Shown: positions 7,786 to 17,403, counted from the stretch's first letter. The stretch is 41,834 nucleotides of DNA from an uncultured Bacilli bacterium (GCA_934101865.1 CAKOSA010000009.1:1-41834); one strand, 5' to 3'. Notes: generated by a model from the sequence alone, not told the origin. Numbers and translations: made by a program.

Positions 7786-9123
7786 CTTTAAGTAGTCTAC
7801 TACTTTATGGAATTCCATAGAGTGAGAGGCTTTTAAGAGAATTGTATCGTCCTTAGTTAGTATTTTATCTAATATGGGATAGGTTTCTTCGATATTGGTA
7901 AATGTATAGACATTATCTTTATTCATTCCGTTATTTATAGCACTTGTGGCTATTATTTTGGATATATTGCCTACGGTTATAAGAATATCGATATTGTTTT
8001 CTTTTACTAGTTTACCTACTTCTTTATGGACTTCTTCTTCATAATCTCCTAGTTCGAACATATCTCCTAGGTAGGCTATTTTTCTGCCTTTTACACGGCC
8101 TAAAAGGGTTAAGGCCATTTTCATAGAGTCTAAATTGGCATTAAAGCTATCGTCTATGATTGTAAAGCCTTTCTTGGTTTCTATTTTTTCCAATCTAGAA
8201 TTTGATAGTTTGAAGTTCTTTAAGCCTTGTACAACATCTGTTACTCCTAAGAGGTCCGCGATAGCGACAGCAAATAGGCTGTTATATACAAATGGGAGGC
8301 CACCTACGGGAACGGTATATTCTGTACTTCCTACATTAAATGTACTTGAAAATGGTTCTTCCTTGATATTGGTTGCGACATAATCGCTAGGGTTTTCTAT
8401 TCCAACGCGGATTATGTTAGGATATCCATTGTATGTATGTAGGAGGTCGTTATCGTTATTTATGATGAGGGGTCCTGAGAGGCCTTCAAGGATTTCTAGT
8501 TTGGCTTTGAGTATATTTTCGCGGCTACCGAGAAGTCCTATATGGGCCGTACCGATATTGGTTATGGCGGCAATGGTTGGTTTGGCTATATCGGATAGGA
8601 GGCTGATTTCTCCGAAACTGTTCATACCCATTTCGACAACGAGGCAGTTATGGTCTTTTAGTTTGAGAATAGTTAGGGGGAGACCTATTTCGTTGTTATA
8701 GCTTCCTTCGGGTTTAAGGACTTTGTATTTGGTACTTAGGACGGAAGCAATTATGTCCTTGGTACTGGTTTTGCCGACACTACCGGTTATGGCGACAACA
8801 GGGATGTTATATTTGGCTCGTTTGTCTTTGGCTAGGACTTGGAGTAATTTTATAGTATCGGGAGTGGTTATTACGGGAGTGGTACCAATTATGGATAGGT
8901 CTATATCGACGGTATCGTTTATGATAAGGACGGATGCTCCTTTGGTTAGGGCGTCTTTGTAAAAGGTTCCGCCGTCATAATTTTCGCCTTTTATTCCTAC
9001 ATATACGTCGCCTTGGTTTAGGCTACGGGTGTCTTTACTGAAATTTTCGCATATTACATCAGAGCTACCGTTTATGAGAGTGGCTCCGGTTATGGTTAAT
9101 ATGTCTTTTACGGTATAATTCAT
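7777..9123 (-). CDS. murF: UDP-MurNAc-tripeptide--D-alanyl-D-alanine ligase
   Basis: MurF adds D-Ala-D-Ala to UDP-MurNAc-tripeptide with ATP in the cytosol, the last soluble step of the peptidoglycan precursor. Mur-ligase signatures are present: N-terminal substrate domain with KDTRSL near residue 30, ATP-binding loop TGSVGKTS at 113-120, central ECMG-type motif VVEMGMNSFGEI, NIGTAHIG, and a C-terminal domain with DDSFNANLDSM and YLGDMFELG. At 448 aa it is of normal length. AGGAGGGA upstream supports the start. It is the last gene of the gatCAB-yebC transcript and ends inside its own terminator. It shows that the organism makes a cell wall and is not a true mollicute. Confidence 0.97.
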   Translation of the reverse strand: MNYTVKDILTITGATLINGSSDVICENFSKDTRSLNQGDVYVGIKGENYDGGTFYKDALTKGASVLIINDTVDIDLSIIGTTPVITTPDTIKLLQVLAKDKRAKYNIPVVAITGSVGKTSTKDIIASVLSTKYKVLKPEGSYNNEIGLPLTILKLKDHNCLVVEMGMNSFGEISLLSDIAKPTIAAITNIGTAHIGLLGSRENILKAKLEILEGLSGPLIINNDNDLLHTYNGYPNIIRVGIENPSDYVATNIKEEPFSSTFNVGSTEYTVPVGGLPFVYNSLFAVAIADLLGVTDVVQGLKNFKLSNSRLEKIETKKGFTIIDDSFNANLDSMKMALTLLGRVKGRKIAYLGDMFELGDYEEEVHKEVGKLVKENNIDILITVGNISKIIATSAINNGMNKDNVYTFTNIEETYPILDKILTKDDTILLKASHSMEFHKVVDYLKKD

Positions 9124-9146
9124 TTTATCCCTCCTATTTATTATAT

Positions 9147-9869
9147 TTATAATTCCATATTGTGGTATATATTTTGGACGTCGTCAATGTTTTCTAGTTC
9201 TTCTATTAGGTTTATGGCTCTTTCTTTGGTTTCACCGTCAAGGGTGATATAGTTACTTGGAACCATTGTTACTTCGGTTACGATAAAGTTTGTATAGCCT
9301 TCTTTTTCGAGGGTTTCTTTAACGTTTAGGAAGTTATCGGGGGTGGTATAGATATCGATGCTGTCGTCGTTTTCGACAAAATCGAGGATATCTAGTTCGA
9401 GTAGTACTTCCATTAGTTTATCGATATCGATATTGGTATTATCGAGGGCGATAACGCCTTTTCTTTCAAAGAGGTAGCTTACAGAGCCGTCGGTTCCGAG
9501 GTTTCCCCCTCTTTTGGTGAGGGTACTTCTTACGAAACTAGCAGTTCTATTGCGATTGTCGGTTAGGCAATCGATTATGATTGCTATTCCTCCGGGACCA
9601 TATCCTTCATATCTTAGGCTTTCGTAGTTTTCTTCATTTCCTTTGCTATGGGCTTTATCGATAGCACTTTGGATATTGGCTTTGGGCATATTTTCGCTCT
9701 TGGCTTTTTCGATAACCATTCTTAGGTTAGAGTTATTAGCGGGGTCTTTATCACCGCTTTTGGCAGCGACATAGATTTCCTTGGCTAATTTTTGGAATAC
9801 TTTGCCTCTTTCGGCGTCGATTAGGCCTTTTTTTCTTTTAATGGTTGACCATTTTGAGTGTCCTGACAT
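9147..9869 (-). CDS. yebC: YebC/TACO1 family regulator or translation factor
   Basis: A three-domain cytosolic protein of 240 aa, normal for the family. The signature start MSGHSKWSTIKRKK is followed by KIYV-type helices and KANIQSAIDKA near residue 80. The central block is YEGYGPGGIAIII, and the acidic C-terminal domain ends with LEELENIDDVQNIYHN. YebC proteins bind DNA or help ribosomes through proline-rich stretches. It starts directly at the stop of gatB (adjacent at 9869/9870), so it is co-transcribed with the amidotransferase. Confidence 0.95.
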   Translation of the reverse strand: MSGHSKWSTIKRKKGLIDAERGKVFQKLAKEIYVAAKSGDKDPANNSNLRMVIEKAKSENMPKANIQSAIDKAHSKGNEENYESLRYEGYGPGGIAIIIDCLTDNRNRTASFVRSTLTKRGGNLGTDGSVSYLFERKGVIALDNTNIDIDKLMEVLLELDILDFVENDDSIDIYTTPDNFLNVKETLEKEGYTNFIVTEVTMVPSNYITLDGETKERAINLIEELENIDDVQNIYHNMEL

Positions 9870-11297
9870 TTAATTCATCCTTCTTTCTAATTCTTCTTTT
9901 AGTATTTTACTAGATATACTTGGGTTGGCTTTGCCTTTGGTTTCTTTCATTATTTGTCCTATTAGGTAGTCGAATACTCTTTTACCGTTATGGTAGTCAG
10001 CAACTAGGTTTGGATTTGTATCTAGTATTTTATTTACTACTTGGGTTAATTCTTCTTTATTTGTTATTTGCATTATGTTTTTTTCTTTAATGATTGTAGA
10101 TGGGGCTACATCTTTTTCTAAGCTTTCGTTTATTACTTCTTTGGCTTGTTTTATGGAAATATTTCCTTGTTCTACTTTGGTTATTAGATCTCTTAGCTCT
10201 TCGGGGGTTATTTTTATTTTATCTATTTCGAGACATAGTTTATTGATGTTACCGACGAGGATATTTAGTACATAGTTAGAGGCGGTAACGGGTGATATTT
10301 TTCCGTCAAGGACTTTGTCGAAGTAGTCGGATAGTTTCTTGTCTCTTGTTAGGGTACCCGCGTCTTTTCTACTTATTTTATACTCGTTTACGTACTTATT
10401 TGCTCTATCGTAAGCAAGCACGGGTAAATTTTTCTTTATGGTTTCGACAAAATCTTGGGTTAGTTTTATTCTAGGGATGTTGCTTTCGTTATAGTATTTG
10501 TAGTCGACAGCCTCGACTTTTTTTCTTAGGGGGTAAGTCATATCGGTGGCTTCGTCATAGCGACGGGTTTCCATTTCGATAGTACCGCCTTCTTCGAGAA
10601 TTTTGGTTTGTCTTTTTACTTCGGCTAGAATAGATGCTTTGACAGCGGCGAAAGATGGGATGTTTTTCATTTCCACTCGGGTTCCGAGGGTTGTACTTCC
10701 TTCTTTCATAAGGGAGACGTTGACATCACAACGGACTTGGCCGAGGTCATTACGGGCATCACTTACGCCTAGATATAGGGCAATGTTTTTATAGGTTTCG
10801 AGGAAGGCAACGGCTTCTTCGGCGGAGTATATGCAGGGCTCGGTTACGGTCTCTAAGAGTGGTACTCCGCATCTATTATAGTCTAAGAGGGAATATGTAT
10901 CGTAGTGATCGAGACTGGCGGTATCTTCCTCTAAGTGGGTATCGTGGATAAGGATTTTTTTATCTTGGCCATCCACGTTTATCATTACATAGCCGTTCGT
11001 GCCAATGGGATTATTTAACTGAGTTATTTGGTATCCTTTGGGCAGATCGGGATAAAAGTAATTTTTTCTATCGAAAGATAGATGGGAAGGGATATTACAG
11101 TTTAGGGCAAGGGCTACTTTGAGGGCATTTTTTACGCCTTCTTTATTGATAGTTGGTAATATTCCTGGGTAACCTAAGTCGATTACAGAGACGTTAGAGT
11201 TGGGAGATGAGGAATAGCTGTTTTCAGCTGGTGAAAAGTTTTTGGATTTGGTTTTTAATTCCATATGGACTTCTAGTCCGATGACGGTTTTATACAT
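9870..11297 (-). CDS. gatB: Asp/Glu-tRNA(Asn/Gln) amidotransferase subunit B
   Basis: GatB binds and activates mischarged Glu-tRNAGln or Asp-tRNAAsn so that ammonia released by GatA converts it. The protein begins YKTVIGLEVHMELKTKSK and contains the family block CDVNVSLM and EMKNIPSF. The C-terminal YqeY-like tail domain spans residues ~330-475. I choose ATG 11297 because AAAGGAGA lies about ten bases upstream; the ATG at 11306 touches that site. This gives 475 aa, the usual length. It overlaps the end of gatA by eight bases, indicating translational coupling. Confidence 0.97.
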   Translation of the reverse strand: MYKTVIGLEVHMELKTKSKNFSPAENSYSSSPNSNVSVIDLGYPGILPTINKEGVKNALKVALALNCNIPSHLSFDRKNYFYPDLPKGYQITQLNNPIGTNGYVMINVDGQDKKILIHDTHLEEDTASLDHYDTYSLLDYNRCGVPLLETVTEPCIYSAEEAVAFLETYKNIALYLGVSDARNDLGQVRCDVNVSLMKEGSTTLGTRVEMKNIPSFAAVKASILAEVKRQTKILEEGGTIEMETRRYDEATDMTYPLRKKVEAVDYKYYNESNIPRIKLTQDFVETIKKNLPVLAYDRANKYVNEYKISRKDAGTLTRDKKLSDYFDKVLDGKISPVTASNYVLNILVGNINKLCLEIDKIKITPEELRDLITKVEQGNISIKQAKEVINESLEKDVAPSTIIKEKNIMQITNKEELTQVVNKILDTNPNLVADYHNGKRVFDYLIGQIMKETKGKANPSISSKILKEELERRMN

Positions 11298-12738
11298 TTT
11301 TTTCATCTCCTTTGGCGGTTTTATTACTACATCCTAGTATTTCTTCTACTTTATAGGCTATATTTAGTAGTTTGGCATCTTCTTTGGCCTTGGATGTTAT
11401 GTTTATAGCGATAGGCATATTATTAATGGTGCCGGATGGAATAGTTATAGATGGATAACCACCGAAGTTTCCGATTATGAGATGGTTATCTAAGACTAGG
11501 TATTCGGGAGAGAGGTTATCGCTTTTTTCTCCAAAGTGGGGAGCGGTTTTAGATGATGCTGGTAATATGAGGGCATCGTATTTTGTAAATAGTTCATTTA
11601 TTTTATCAGTGATTAGTCTTCTTACACGAGCGGCGTTTAAGAAGAGTTTTTCTTGGTTTTCTTTCCTTAATATATAGCTACCTAAGACAAATCTTCTTTT
11701 TATTAGTTCGCTAAATCCGGCGGTTCTGGTATTAAACATTATTTCCTCGGTGGTTTGGCCATCTTTTTTATTTCCGAAGGCTATTCCGTTTAGGTTAGCG
11801 TTATTGCTGGTAGCCTCAGCACAGGATAGGGCCATATAGGCGGGGTTTAGGGCTTCTAATAGTTTGGAGTCGATGCTTTCTTCTTCGATTATAAAGCCTT
11901 TGTTTTTTAGAACCCGTAGGGTATTTTCAAAACTAGAAAGGTTTTCTAGGACTTCTTGGTCGGTATAGTTTTCGGGGTTAACAATTTCTTTTATATAGAA
12001 CAGTTTTTTGCCTTTTACATCGTTAGTTAGGGCAGAAGTATAGTTCTCGTTATCATCGGGAAGGCTGGTCATATCTTTGTCGTCGTGGCCTTTAATGATA
12101 TCTGTTACAATGGCACAGTCCTTGACATTACGGGCGAGAACACCAACGTGGTCAAGGCTTGATGCGAAGGGAAAGAGGCCATATCTTGATATGCGGCCGT
12201 AGGTTGGTTTAAAGCCGACGATACCGCCATAGGATGCTGGTTTACGGATGGAGTCTCCGGTATCACTGCCAATTGCAAAGGGAACTATTCCGAGAGCTAC
12301 GGCACTAGCTGAACCGGCTGATGATCCGCCTATTTGTCTTTCTTTATCCCACGGATTGAGAACTTTTCCGGTATGAGCGGTAGTTCCGGTTCCTCCCATT
12401 GCGAGCTCGTCCATAGTGGTTTTTCCCATTAGGACGGCCCCGCTTTGTTGTAGTTTTTTATATACAGTAGCATCAAATACGGGTACATAGTTACTGAGGA
12501 TATTTGATGAGGCTGTTGTTAGTATTCCTTTGGTTGAGATATTGTCTTTTAGGGCATAAGGGATATCTTTTAGGATACTTTCGCCACTACTTTGGGGTTT
12601 TTCTTCGAGTATGGTTACAAAGGAATTGTATTCTTCATAACGTTTAGCCTTGGTTATGCTTTCTCTGAATAATTCCTCTGGTGTTATATCACCGTTATCG
12701 AGAGAAGCTCTGATTATATCTATGTTTTTATCTGTCAT
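11290..12738 (-). CDS. gatA: Asp/Glu-tRNA(Asn/Gln) amidotransferase subunit A
   Basis: Amidase-signature subunit that releases ammonia from glutamine for GatB. The Ser-cisSer-Lys triad is visible: Lys64 in YALKDN, the Ser pair in GGSSAGSAS near residue 139, and the nucleophile Ser163 in TGDSIRKPAS. The usual Gly before that serine is Asp here (GDS instead of GGS), an uncommon change next to the active site. The remainder follows the family closely (FKPTYGRISRYGLFPFASS). The length of 482 aa is normal. Its ATG overlaps the gatC stop (TAATG). Confidence 0.96.
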   Translation of the reverse strand: MTDKNIDIIRASLDNGDITPEELFRESITKAKRYEEYNSFVTILEEKPQSSGESILKDIPYALKDNISTKGILTTASSNILSNYVPVFDATVYKKLQQSGAVLMGKTTMDELAMGGTGTTAHTGKVLNPWDKERQIGGSSAGSASAVALGIVPFAIGSDTGDSIRKPASYGGIVGFKPTYGRISRYGLFPFASSLDHVGVLARNVKDCAIVTDIIKGHDDKDMTSLPDDNENYTSALTNDVKGKKLFYIKEIVNPENYTDQEVLENLSSFENTLRVLKNKGFIIEEESIDSKLLEALNPAYMALSCAEATSNNANLNGIAFGNKKDGQTTEEIMFNTRTAGFSELIKRRFVLGSYILRKENQEKLFLNAARVRRLITDKINELFTKYDALILPASSKTAPHFGEKSDNLSPEYLVLDNHLIIGNFGGYPSITIPSGTINNMPIAINITSKAKEDAKLLNIAYKVEEILGCSNKTAKGDEKNV

Positions 12739-13025
12739 TATTCCACCACCTTTGGTACTTTTATCATATCGTATTTATAGCTACTTGCGTTTTGGAGTAA
12801 GTCTTCGGTACTCATTCTTTCGGTTACTTCGTCTTCTCGCATTTCGACATCCTCTAAGGGAAAGGGATAGAACATTGGCTCTACCTCTTCGATATTGGGG
12901 ATGCTTTCGATTAGTTTCATTTGTTTTAGTATTATATCGAATTCTTTGCTTAGGGTTTCGTACTCTTCGTCTTTCATATCAAAGAGTAGATTATGGGCTA
13001 AGCTTTTTAGTGTTTCTTTATTCAT
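12738..13025 (-). CDS. gatC: Asp/Glu-tRNA(Asn/Gln) amidotransferase subunit C
   Basis: A small 95-aa subunit that wraps around GatA and stabilises GatAB. Recognised by size, by position immediately before gatA, and by the C-terminal patterns VEPMFYPFP and REDEV. AAAGGAGA lies upstream of the ATG, and a near-consensus promoter lies 22 bases beyond the start. Confidence 0.93.
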   Translation of the reverse strand: MNKETLKSLAHNLLFDMKDEEYETLSKEFDIILKQMKLIESIPNIEEVEPMFYPFPLEDVEMREDEVTERMSTEDLLQNASSYKYDMIKVPKVVE

Positions 13026-13046
13026 AGTCGTTCTCCTTTATTTACT

Positions 13047-13075
13047 ATTATAGTACATTAGTTTAGGGTTTGCAA
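13047..13075 (-). promoter_or_regulatory. promoter of the gatCAB-yebC-murF operon
   Basis: Minus-strand -35 TTGCAA (13070-13075), 17-base spacer, and -10 TATAAT (13047-13052). The -35 lies within an 11-base direct repeat TAAGGTTGCAA, whose second copy (13083-13093) lies just upstream and could bind an activator. Confidence 0.75.
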
Positions 13076-13094
13076 CCTTATTTTGCAACCTTAT

Positions 13095-13300
13095 ATTAAT
13101 TATTCTTTAGGTGAACTTCACGCAAACTTATTTACGTGTTCTAATATTGCTATTAGATTTTTCTCCATTTAATAATGTTATTATTAATGTAAAGAGACAT
13201 AATTTCGGATAGTTCCTACCCTACTATATTGTAATTTATTGTTCAAGAATAAGTTTCTCTATTCCGTTCCAAAGTATATTGCTCGCAGCATTATAATCTC
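13095..13300 (-). ncRNA. candidate omega/reRNA of TnpB
   Basis: In IS200/IS605-type elements the guide RNA overlaps the 3' end of tnpB and runs to the right end of the element. Here the 180 bases after the tnpB stop contain the hairpin-like GGAACTATCC and, near 13110-13120, the inverted repeat GTGAA/TTCAC, a plausible right-end hairpin. The exact boundary, and therefore the guide, cannot be fixed by eye. Confidence 0.35.
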
Positions 13301-14324
13301 TATCGTGAATTTTTTTGCAGCTCGGACATTGCCAAACTCTTATACTGCAATCTTTTATTCTTTTATTTTGATAACCACAGTTACTACACAACTGACTTGA
13401 GGGATAATATCTATCTACTTTTATTAGCTTTCTTCCATACCATTTGGCTTTGTATTCTAGCATATTAATGAATTTTGATATAGAGATATCGCTAAGGATT
13501 TTAGCTATATTGTTATTTTGAAACATTCCTTTTATATCTAGGGTTTCTACTACTATAACTTGGTTTTCGTTTATAATATTAGTGCTTAATTTTTGTAAGA
13601 AATCATTTCTAACATTATGGCTTTTATCATATAGTTTATTAATTTTGTTTTGTAATTTTTTATAATTATTGCTTCCTTTCCTTTTTAGGGAAAGCTTCTT
13701 TTGTAATTTGCTTAGTTTCTCACCATTATTCATTAATTTTTGAGGAACATTGTAGATATTATTAGAGCTATCGTGAACGAAATTATGTACTCCCATATCT
13801 ATTCCTACTATATAGCTATTGGTTTCTAGTTTTTTTATTTCCTTTCTTACTAATATCATTACTTGGTATTTGTCGTCATTACATTTTTTTATTGTGGCGT
13901 TAACGATAGTACCTTCTATTTTTCTATGTACTTTGGCAACTATTTTGCCTAATTTTGGTAACTTAATATATTTATCTAGCACTTCAATATTGTTTTTTGT
14001 ATAAGTTGTTTTGTAGGTATCGTTTCTATTTTTTTTCCTAAACTTTGGACTTTCTCCCAACTTATTCTTATATCTTTTTATAGCACTGTCTAAATTATAT
14101 ATTGCATTAGTTAAGGCAAATTTGTCGACTTCTTTCAGCCAAGGATATTTTTGTTTTAATTCTTTATTGCAAATGTTGTTATTTGTATATTTTGTGTTAT
14201 AACCGTTTTTATAAAAGCTATCTAAAAGATAATTATAGACAAATCGGCAACAGCCGAAGGTCTTCATAATTAGTTCTTTTTGTTCATCATTTGGATAAAT
14301 TCTAAAGCTATAAGTGTATTCCAT
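13236..14324 (-). CDS. tnpB: TnpB RNA-guided nuclease (IS200/IS605 OrfB)
   Basis: TnpB cuts DNA under guidance of an RNA made from the element's own end. The RuvC triad is complete: Asp176 in GIDMG, Glu260 in VVETLDIKGM, and Asp343 in HDRDYNAASNI. The zinc ribbon has Cys313/316 and Cys333/336. At 362 aa it is the normal compact size and appears intact. No Y1 transposase (tnpA) is present on either side, so it cannot move by itself. It lies between the PBP gene and the gatC promoter on the same strand, and its start is only 41 bases after the PBP stop. AGAAGGTGAT upstream supports the ATG. Confidence 0.95.
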   Translation of the reverse strand: MEYTYSFRIYPNDEQKELIMKTFGCCRFVYNYLLDSFYKNGYNTKYTNNNICNKELKQKYPWLKEVDKFALTNAIYNLDSAIKRYKNKLGESPKFRKKNRNDTYKTTYTKNNIEVLDKYIKLPKLGKIVAKVHRKIEGTIVNATIKKCNDDKYQVMILVRKEIKKLETNSYIVGIDMGVHNFVHDSSNNIYNVPQKLMNNGEKLSKLQKKLSLKRKGSNNYKKLQNKINKLYDKSHNVRNDFLQKLSTNIINENQVIVVETLDIKGMFQNNNIAKILSDISISKFINMLEYKAKWYGRKLIKVDRYYPSSQLCSNCGYQNKRIKDCSIRVWQCPSCKKIHDRDYNAASNILWNGIEKLILEQ

Positions 14325-14365
14325 ATTATCACCTTCTTTCTTTTGGTTTTGTACTTTGGTATTCT

Positions 14366-16495
14366 TTAGTTCAACTGGTTCTTTAACTCAAAGTATTTGT
14401 TTACAGCCTGACTGCTTATTCGTTTGGTTACGTTACTTTTATATCCGTCGCCATAGCCGACATCGGGGCTTACAACGACAATACTCATTTCAGGGTTATC
14501 AGCGGGTGAGTAACCGACGAATGAGGTTGTTATGGTCTCAGTATCTACTACTTTATCTCCATCGGTATCGATAAAGCTCTGACTAGTTCCGGTTTTTCCG
14601 GATGAATTGTAGTAAGAACCCATATAGCCATATCCGAGACCTCTTGTTACAACGGCGTTAAAGCCTTCTTTTACTCTATTTATATATTTGTCTTCGACAT
14701 CGACGTGGCCTAAAACGGTGGTTTCGGCGGTATAGATTTTTTCACCTAGTTTTTCTCCGGTTGTACTAGGGCTATATACTTCTTTTAGGAGATATGGTTT
14801 TAATCTTATTCCCCCAGAAGCGATAGTGTTTATATACTGTGACAATTGGATTGGTGTATAGGTATCGTATTGTCCGATAGAGAAATCTAGTAGATGCCCC
14901 GGGAGGGTTGATTTACCGCTATAACCGAGGGATTCTACTGGTAAATCTATTCCAGTTTTGACACCGAGACCGAATGATGCGTACATATCACGGTATTTTG
15001 TGAAGGCACTTTCGTCTATTCTTAGGGCCTCGTTATAGCGATAATTGGCTCCTCCGACTTTCATTGCAATTTGGTATTGATAAGAGTTAGATGAGTTTTG
15101 GAGGGCGTAGATATCGTTGATTGGTCCCATTGTTTGCCAAGAGCATTTTTCGGGAGTATCTTTTATTTTGATACATTGGTCATTGAGGACAGTACCGATA
15201 TTTATGGCTCCGTACTTATAACCGACTAGCATTGAGGCTCCTTTTACTACGGAACCTGGGGTTACGGGGAGGGTTACAACTCCGGGAGTGAAGTCTACTA
15301 CTTTATAGGTACCGTCAGAGGCGGTTTGTACTTGTTTTCCGGCCATTGCGAGGACTTCTCCGGTATTGGGATCGGATATTATAGCAAAGGAACGGTTATA
15401 GTACTGGGTATTGTATTCGTTCTTGGTATACAAGACTTCGTTTGTGAGGAGTTCTTCGAGGTAGGCTTGGAGATTTAAGTCGATAGTTAGAACGATATCA
15501 TTTCCTCTTTGGCCGTCTTTGATTAGCTCATAAGTATTATCGCTATTTACACGATAGACGGCTTTTTCTCCTTTGAGATAGTCTTCGTATTGTTCTTCGA
15601 GGTAGGATATTCCTACTCTATCGTCCATACTATATCCTTTTTTTAGGTAATAATCGGCTAGTTCTTCGGGTATTCCTTGGTTATTAGAGGATACGGTACC
15701 GAGAATAGACTTGAAGACATCTCCGTTTGGATAGGTTCGTTCCCAATCTAGTTTGGTATTGAAACCGCCAAGGGTATCGACGTTTTCGGATACGTAAGCG
15801 TATTCTTCTTCGGTTACGTCTTTATTCTTGATTATTTTTTCTTCGTAGGAATAGCCTTTATTCATAAGGGCATATATATAGGCTACTTTTTTATCGTCAT
15901 CTGTATAGATACTTAGGTCTTCATCAGTTATTCTATCAAAGATTAGGTCTTTTATTTCTTTATCGGATAGTTTTCTACTGGTATGGAGATCCCATTCTTC
16001 ATCAGTTATTTTTGTTTTGGCTTGTTCGTAGTTATTTATATACCAATAATTTTTAAAGTTATAGCTTGATATTTTGTTATAGTCTACATTTATATAGCCA
16101 GCTATTTCTTTGGCAAGGGCTAGTTCTTCTTTGGTGGTTACCTTAGCGGGCTTTTTATAGTATATGGTTTTAACGGCTTTGTTATCGACGAGGATATTAT
16201 AGTTTCGATCGTATATTCTACCACGGGGTGCGGATGATGAGGTTACAGTTCTCTCGGTTGCACTTACGAGTTTATCCTGATAAGTATCTTTCTCAAATAC
16301 TTGGAGGTAGAATAGTCTACATACTATACCGACAAAAAGGATTATGATTATTACTATTACGAAATTATATCTTTTTTCGATTACTTCATTTAGGTCTCTT
16401 GCCCGTAGGGTCTTGCCAGCATTAATGTTTTTATGGGTTGTTTTTTTCTTTACTTTCTTATTTTTGGTTTTTTTATTTATATATTTTTTTGCCAT
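14366..16495 (-). CDS. class B penicillin-binding protein (PBP2-like transpeptidase)
   Basis: A membrane-anchored D,D-transpeptidase that crosslinks peptidoglycan. A very basic Lys-rich cytosolic tail (~40 residues) precedes one membrane helix at ~45-65. A pedestal domain begins with APRGRIYDRN near residue 92. The transpeptidase motifs are all present: SVVK near 415, SSN near 468, and KTG near 634. ATG 16495 is preferred because AAAGGTGAT lies five bases upstream; the ATG at 16513 precedes it. The product is 709 aa. It is monocistronic apart from tnpB inserted behind it. It could be PbpA/PBP2 (elongation) or a FtsI-like protein; the context does not decide. Confidence 0.92.
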   Translation of the reverse strand: MAKKYINKKTKNKKVKKKTTHKNINAGKTLRARDLNEVIEKRYNFVIVIIIILFVGIVCRLFYLQVFEKDTYQDKLVSATERTVTSSSAPRGRIYDRNYNILVDNKAVKTIYYKKPAKVTTKEELALAKEIAGYINVDYNKISSYNFKNYWYINNYEQAKTKITDEEWDLHTSRKLSDKEIKDLIFDRITDEDLSIYTDDDKKVAYIYALMNKGYSYEEKIIKNKDVTEEEYAYVSENVDTLGGFNTKLDWERTYPNGDVFKSILGTVSSNNQGIPEELADYYLKKGYSMDDRVGISYLEEQYEDYLKGEKAVYRVNSDNTYELIKDGQRGNDIVLTIDLNLQAYLEELLTNEVLYTKNEYNTQYYNRSFAIISDPNTGEVLAMAGKQVQTASDGTYKVVDFTPGVVTLPVTPGSVVKGASMLVGYKYGAINIGTVLNDQCIKIKDTPEKCSWQTMGPINDIYALQNSSNSYQYQIAMKVGGANYRYNEALRIDESAFTKYRDMYASFGLGVKTGIDLPVESLGYSGKSTLPGHLLDFSIGQYDTYTPIQLSQYINTIASGGIRLKPYLLKEVYSPSTTGEKLGEKIYTAETTVLGHVDVEDKYINRVKEGFNAVVTRGLGYGYMGSYYNSSGKTGTSQSFIDTDGDKVVDTETITTSFVGYSPADNPEMSIVVVSPDVGYGDGYKSNVTKRISSQAVNKYFELKNQLN

Positions 16496-16569
16496 TTTAT
16501 CACCTTTTTTCAATCATTACTATTATTATATCATAAAAGTTTTAATTTATCATATATTTTAGTGGTGAA

Positions 16570-16824
16570 ATGATGAATATTTTTTTATTAGAGAGCTATA
16601 TTAGAAAGCTTAATAAGAGTGATGTTTATGGATATGCTTTAAAACAGGGTATAGAGCTTATGGATGAGGAAGTTGATTTTCTTTATTCTTTGATTAAGAG
16701 TGATTATAAGACGTTTATTTATGGAAACTCAAGAGAGGTTTTGAATAGAGTTCAAAGTAATGTTAGAAAAGAGGTTTATGAAAGGATTTTGTATTTGTAT
16801 GATAAGTATAGATATCTTCTTTAA
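16570..16824 (+). CDS. small protein resembling DUF2624 (YqfT-like)
   Basis: An 84-aa all-helical protein on the strand opposite to its neighbours. The pattern YALKQGIELMDEEVDFLYSL followed by a short linker and VRKEVYERILYLYDKYR resembles the DUF2624/YqfT family of Bacilli, but the assignment rests on pattern only. GTGGTGAA precedes the ATG; a second ATG follows immediately and could also be used. No function is known. Confidence 0.65.
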   Translation: MMNIFLLESYIRKLNKSDVYGYALKQGIELMDEEVDFLYSLIKSDYKTFIYGNSREVLNRVQSNVRKEVYERILYLYDKYRYLL

Positions 16825-16900
16825 ACTTTTTTATTAGTTTTGGATTAGTACTTCTACAGAATTGTAGAATATATCTCTATAAGTAATTTTTTACAATAAA

Positions 16901-16921
16901 AGCACTGCAAGGGGCAGTGCT
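16901..16921 (-). terminator. intrinsic terminator of smpB
   Basis: Perfect 8-bp stem AGCACTGC/GCAGTGCT overlapping the smpB stop, followed on the minus strand by TTTTATTG. Confidence 0.75.
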
Positions 16922-17357
16922 ATCTTAGTTTATATTTTTTATGGATTTCTCTATCTATATCTCTTTCTTTAATACTTTCTCTTTTATCGTAATTTTTCTT
17001 TCCTTTGGCTAGGGCTATTTCTACTTTGGCGTGACTTCCTTTGAAATAAATTTTAAGGGGAACAAGGGTATAGCCTTCCATAGTAAGTTTATTTTCTAGT
17101 TTTTGGATTTCTTTTTTGTGCATAAGTAGTTTTCTTGTACGGGTTTCTTCGTGATTAAAGATATTTCCTTCTTTATAGGGTGATATATGGGTATTTAGGA
17201 GATAGATTTCTCCGTTTTTTATTATGGCATAGCTATCTTTGATGCCCACTTTGCCGTCACGAATGGACTTTATTTCCGTGCCTTTTAGAACAATACCGGC
17301 TTCGAATGTGTCTTCGATTTGGTAGTCATAGCGGGCTTTTCTATTGTTTATTTCCAT
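16920..17357 (-). CDS. smpB: SsrA-binding protein SmpB
   Basis: SmpB binds tmRNA and brings it to stalled ribosomes for trans-translation. Recognised by NRKARYDYQIEDTFEAGIVL, GTEIKSIRDGK, LLNTHISPY and the basic tail KRESIKERDIDREIHKKYK. AGAGGTGA lies before ATG 17357, giving 145 aa; the GTG at 17366 overlaps that site and is not preferred. It normally follows rnr. Here capA and a Fic-like gene separate the two, and its first bases and ribosome site are part of the 52-bp direct repeat. Confidence 0.97.
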   Translation of the reverse strand: MEINNRKARYDYQIEDTFEAGIVLKGTEIKSIRDGKVGIKDSYAIIKNGEIYLLNTHISPYKEGNIFNHEETRTRKLLMHKKEIQKLENKLTMEGYTLVPLKIYFKGSHAKVEIALAKGKKNYDKRESIKERDIDREIHKKYKLR

Positions 17358-17403
17358 TTTATTCACCTCTTTTTGGGGCCCTATGGGGGCTTGTAATTAT
17401 ATT
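17352..17403. repeat. 52-bp direct repeat, copy A
   Basis: Identical to 18042-18093. It spans the smpB start codon, its ribosome site, and a GC-rich palindrome GGGGCCCTATGGGGGC, and it also encodes the stop codon of the Fic-like gene. Confidence 0.9.
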
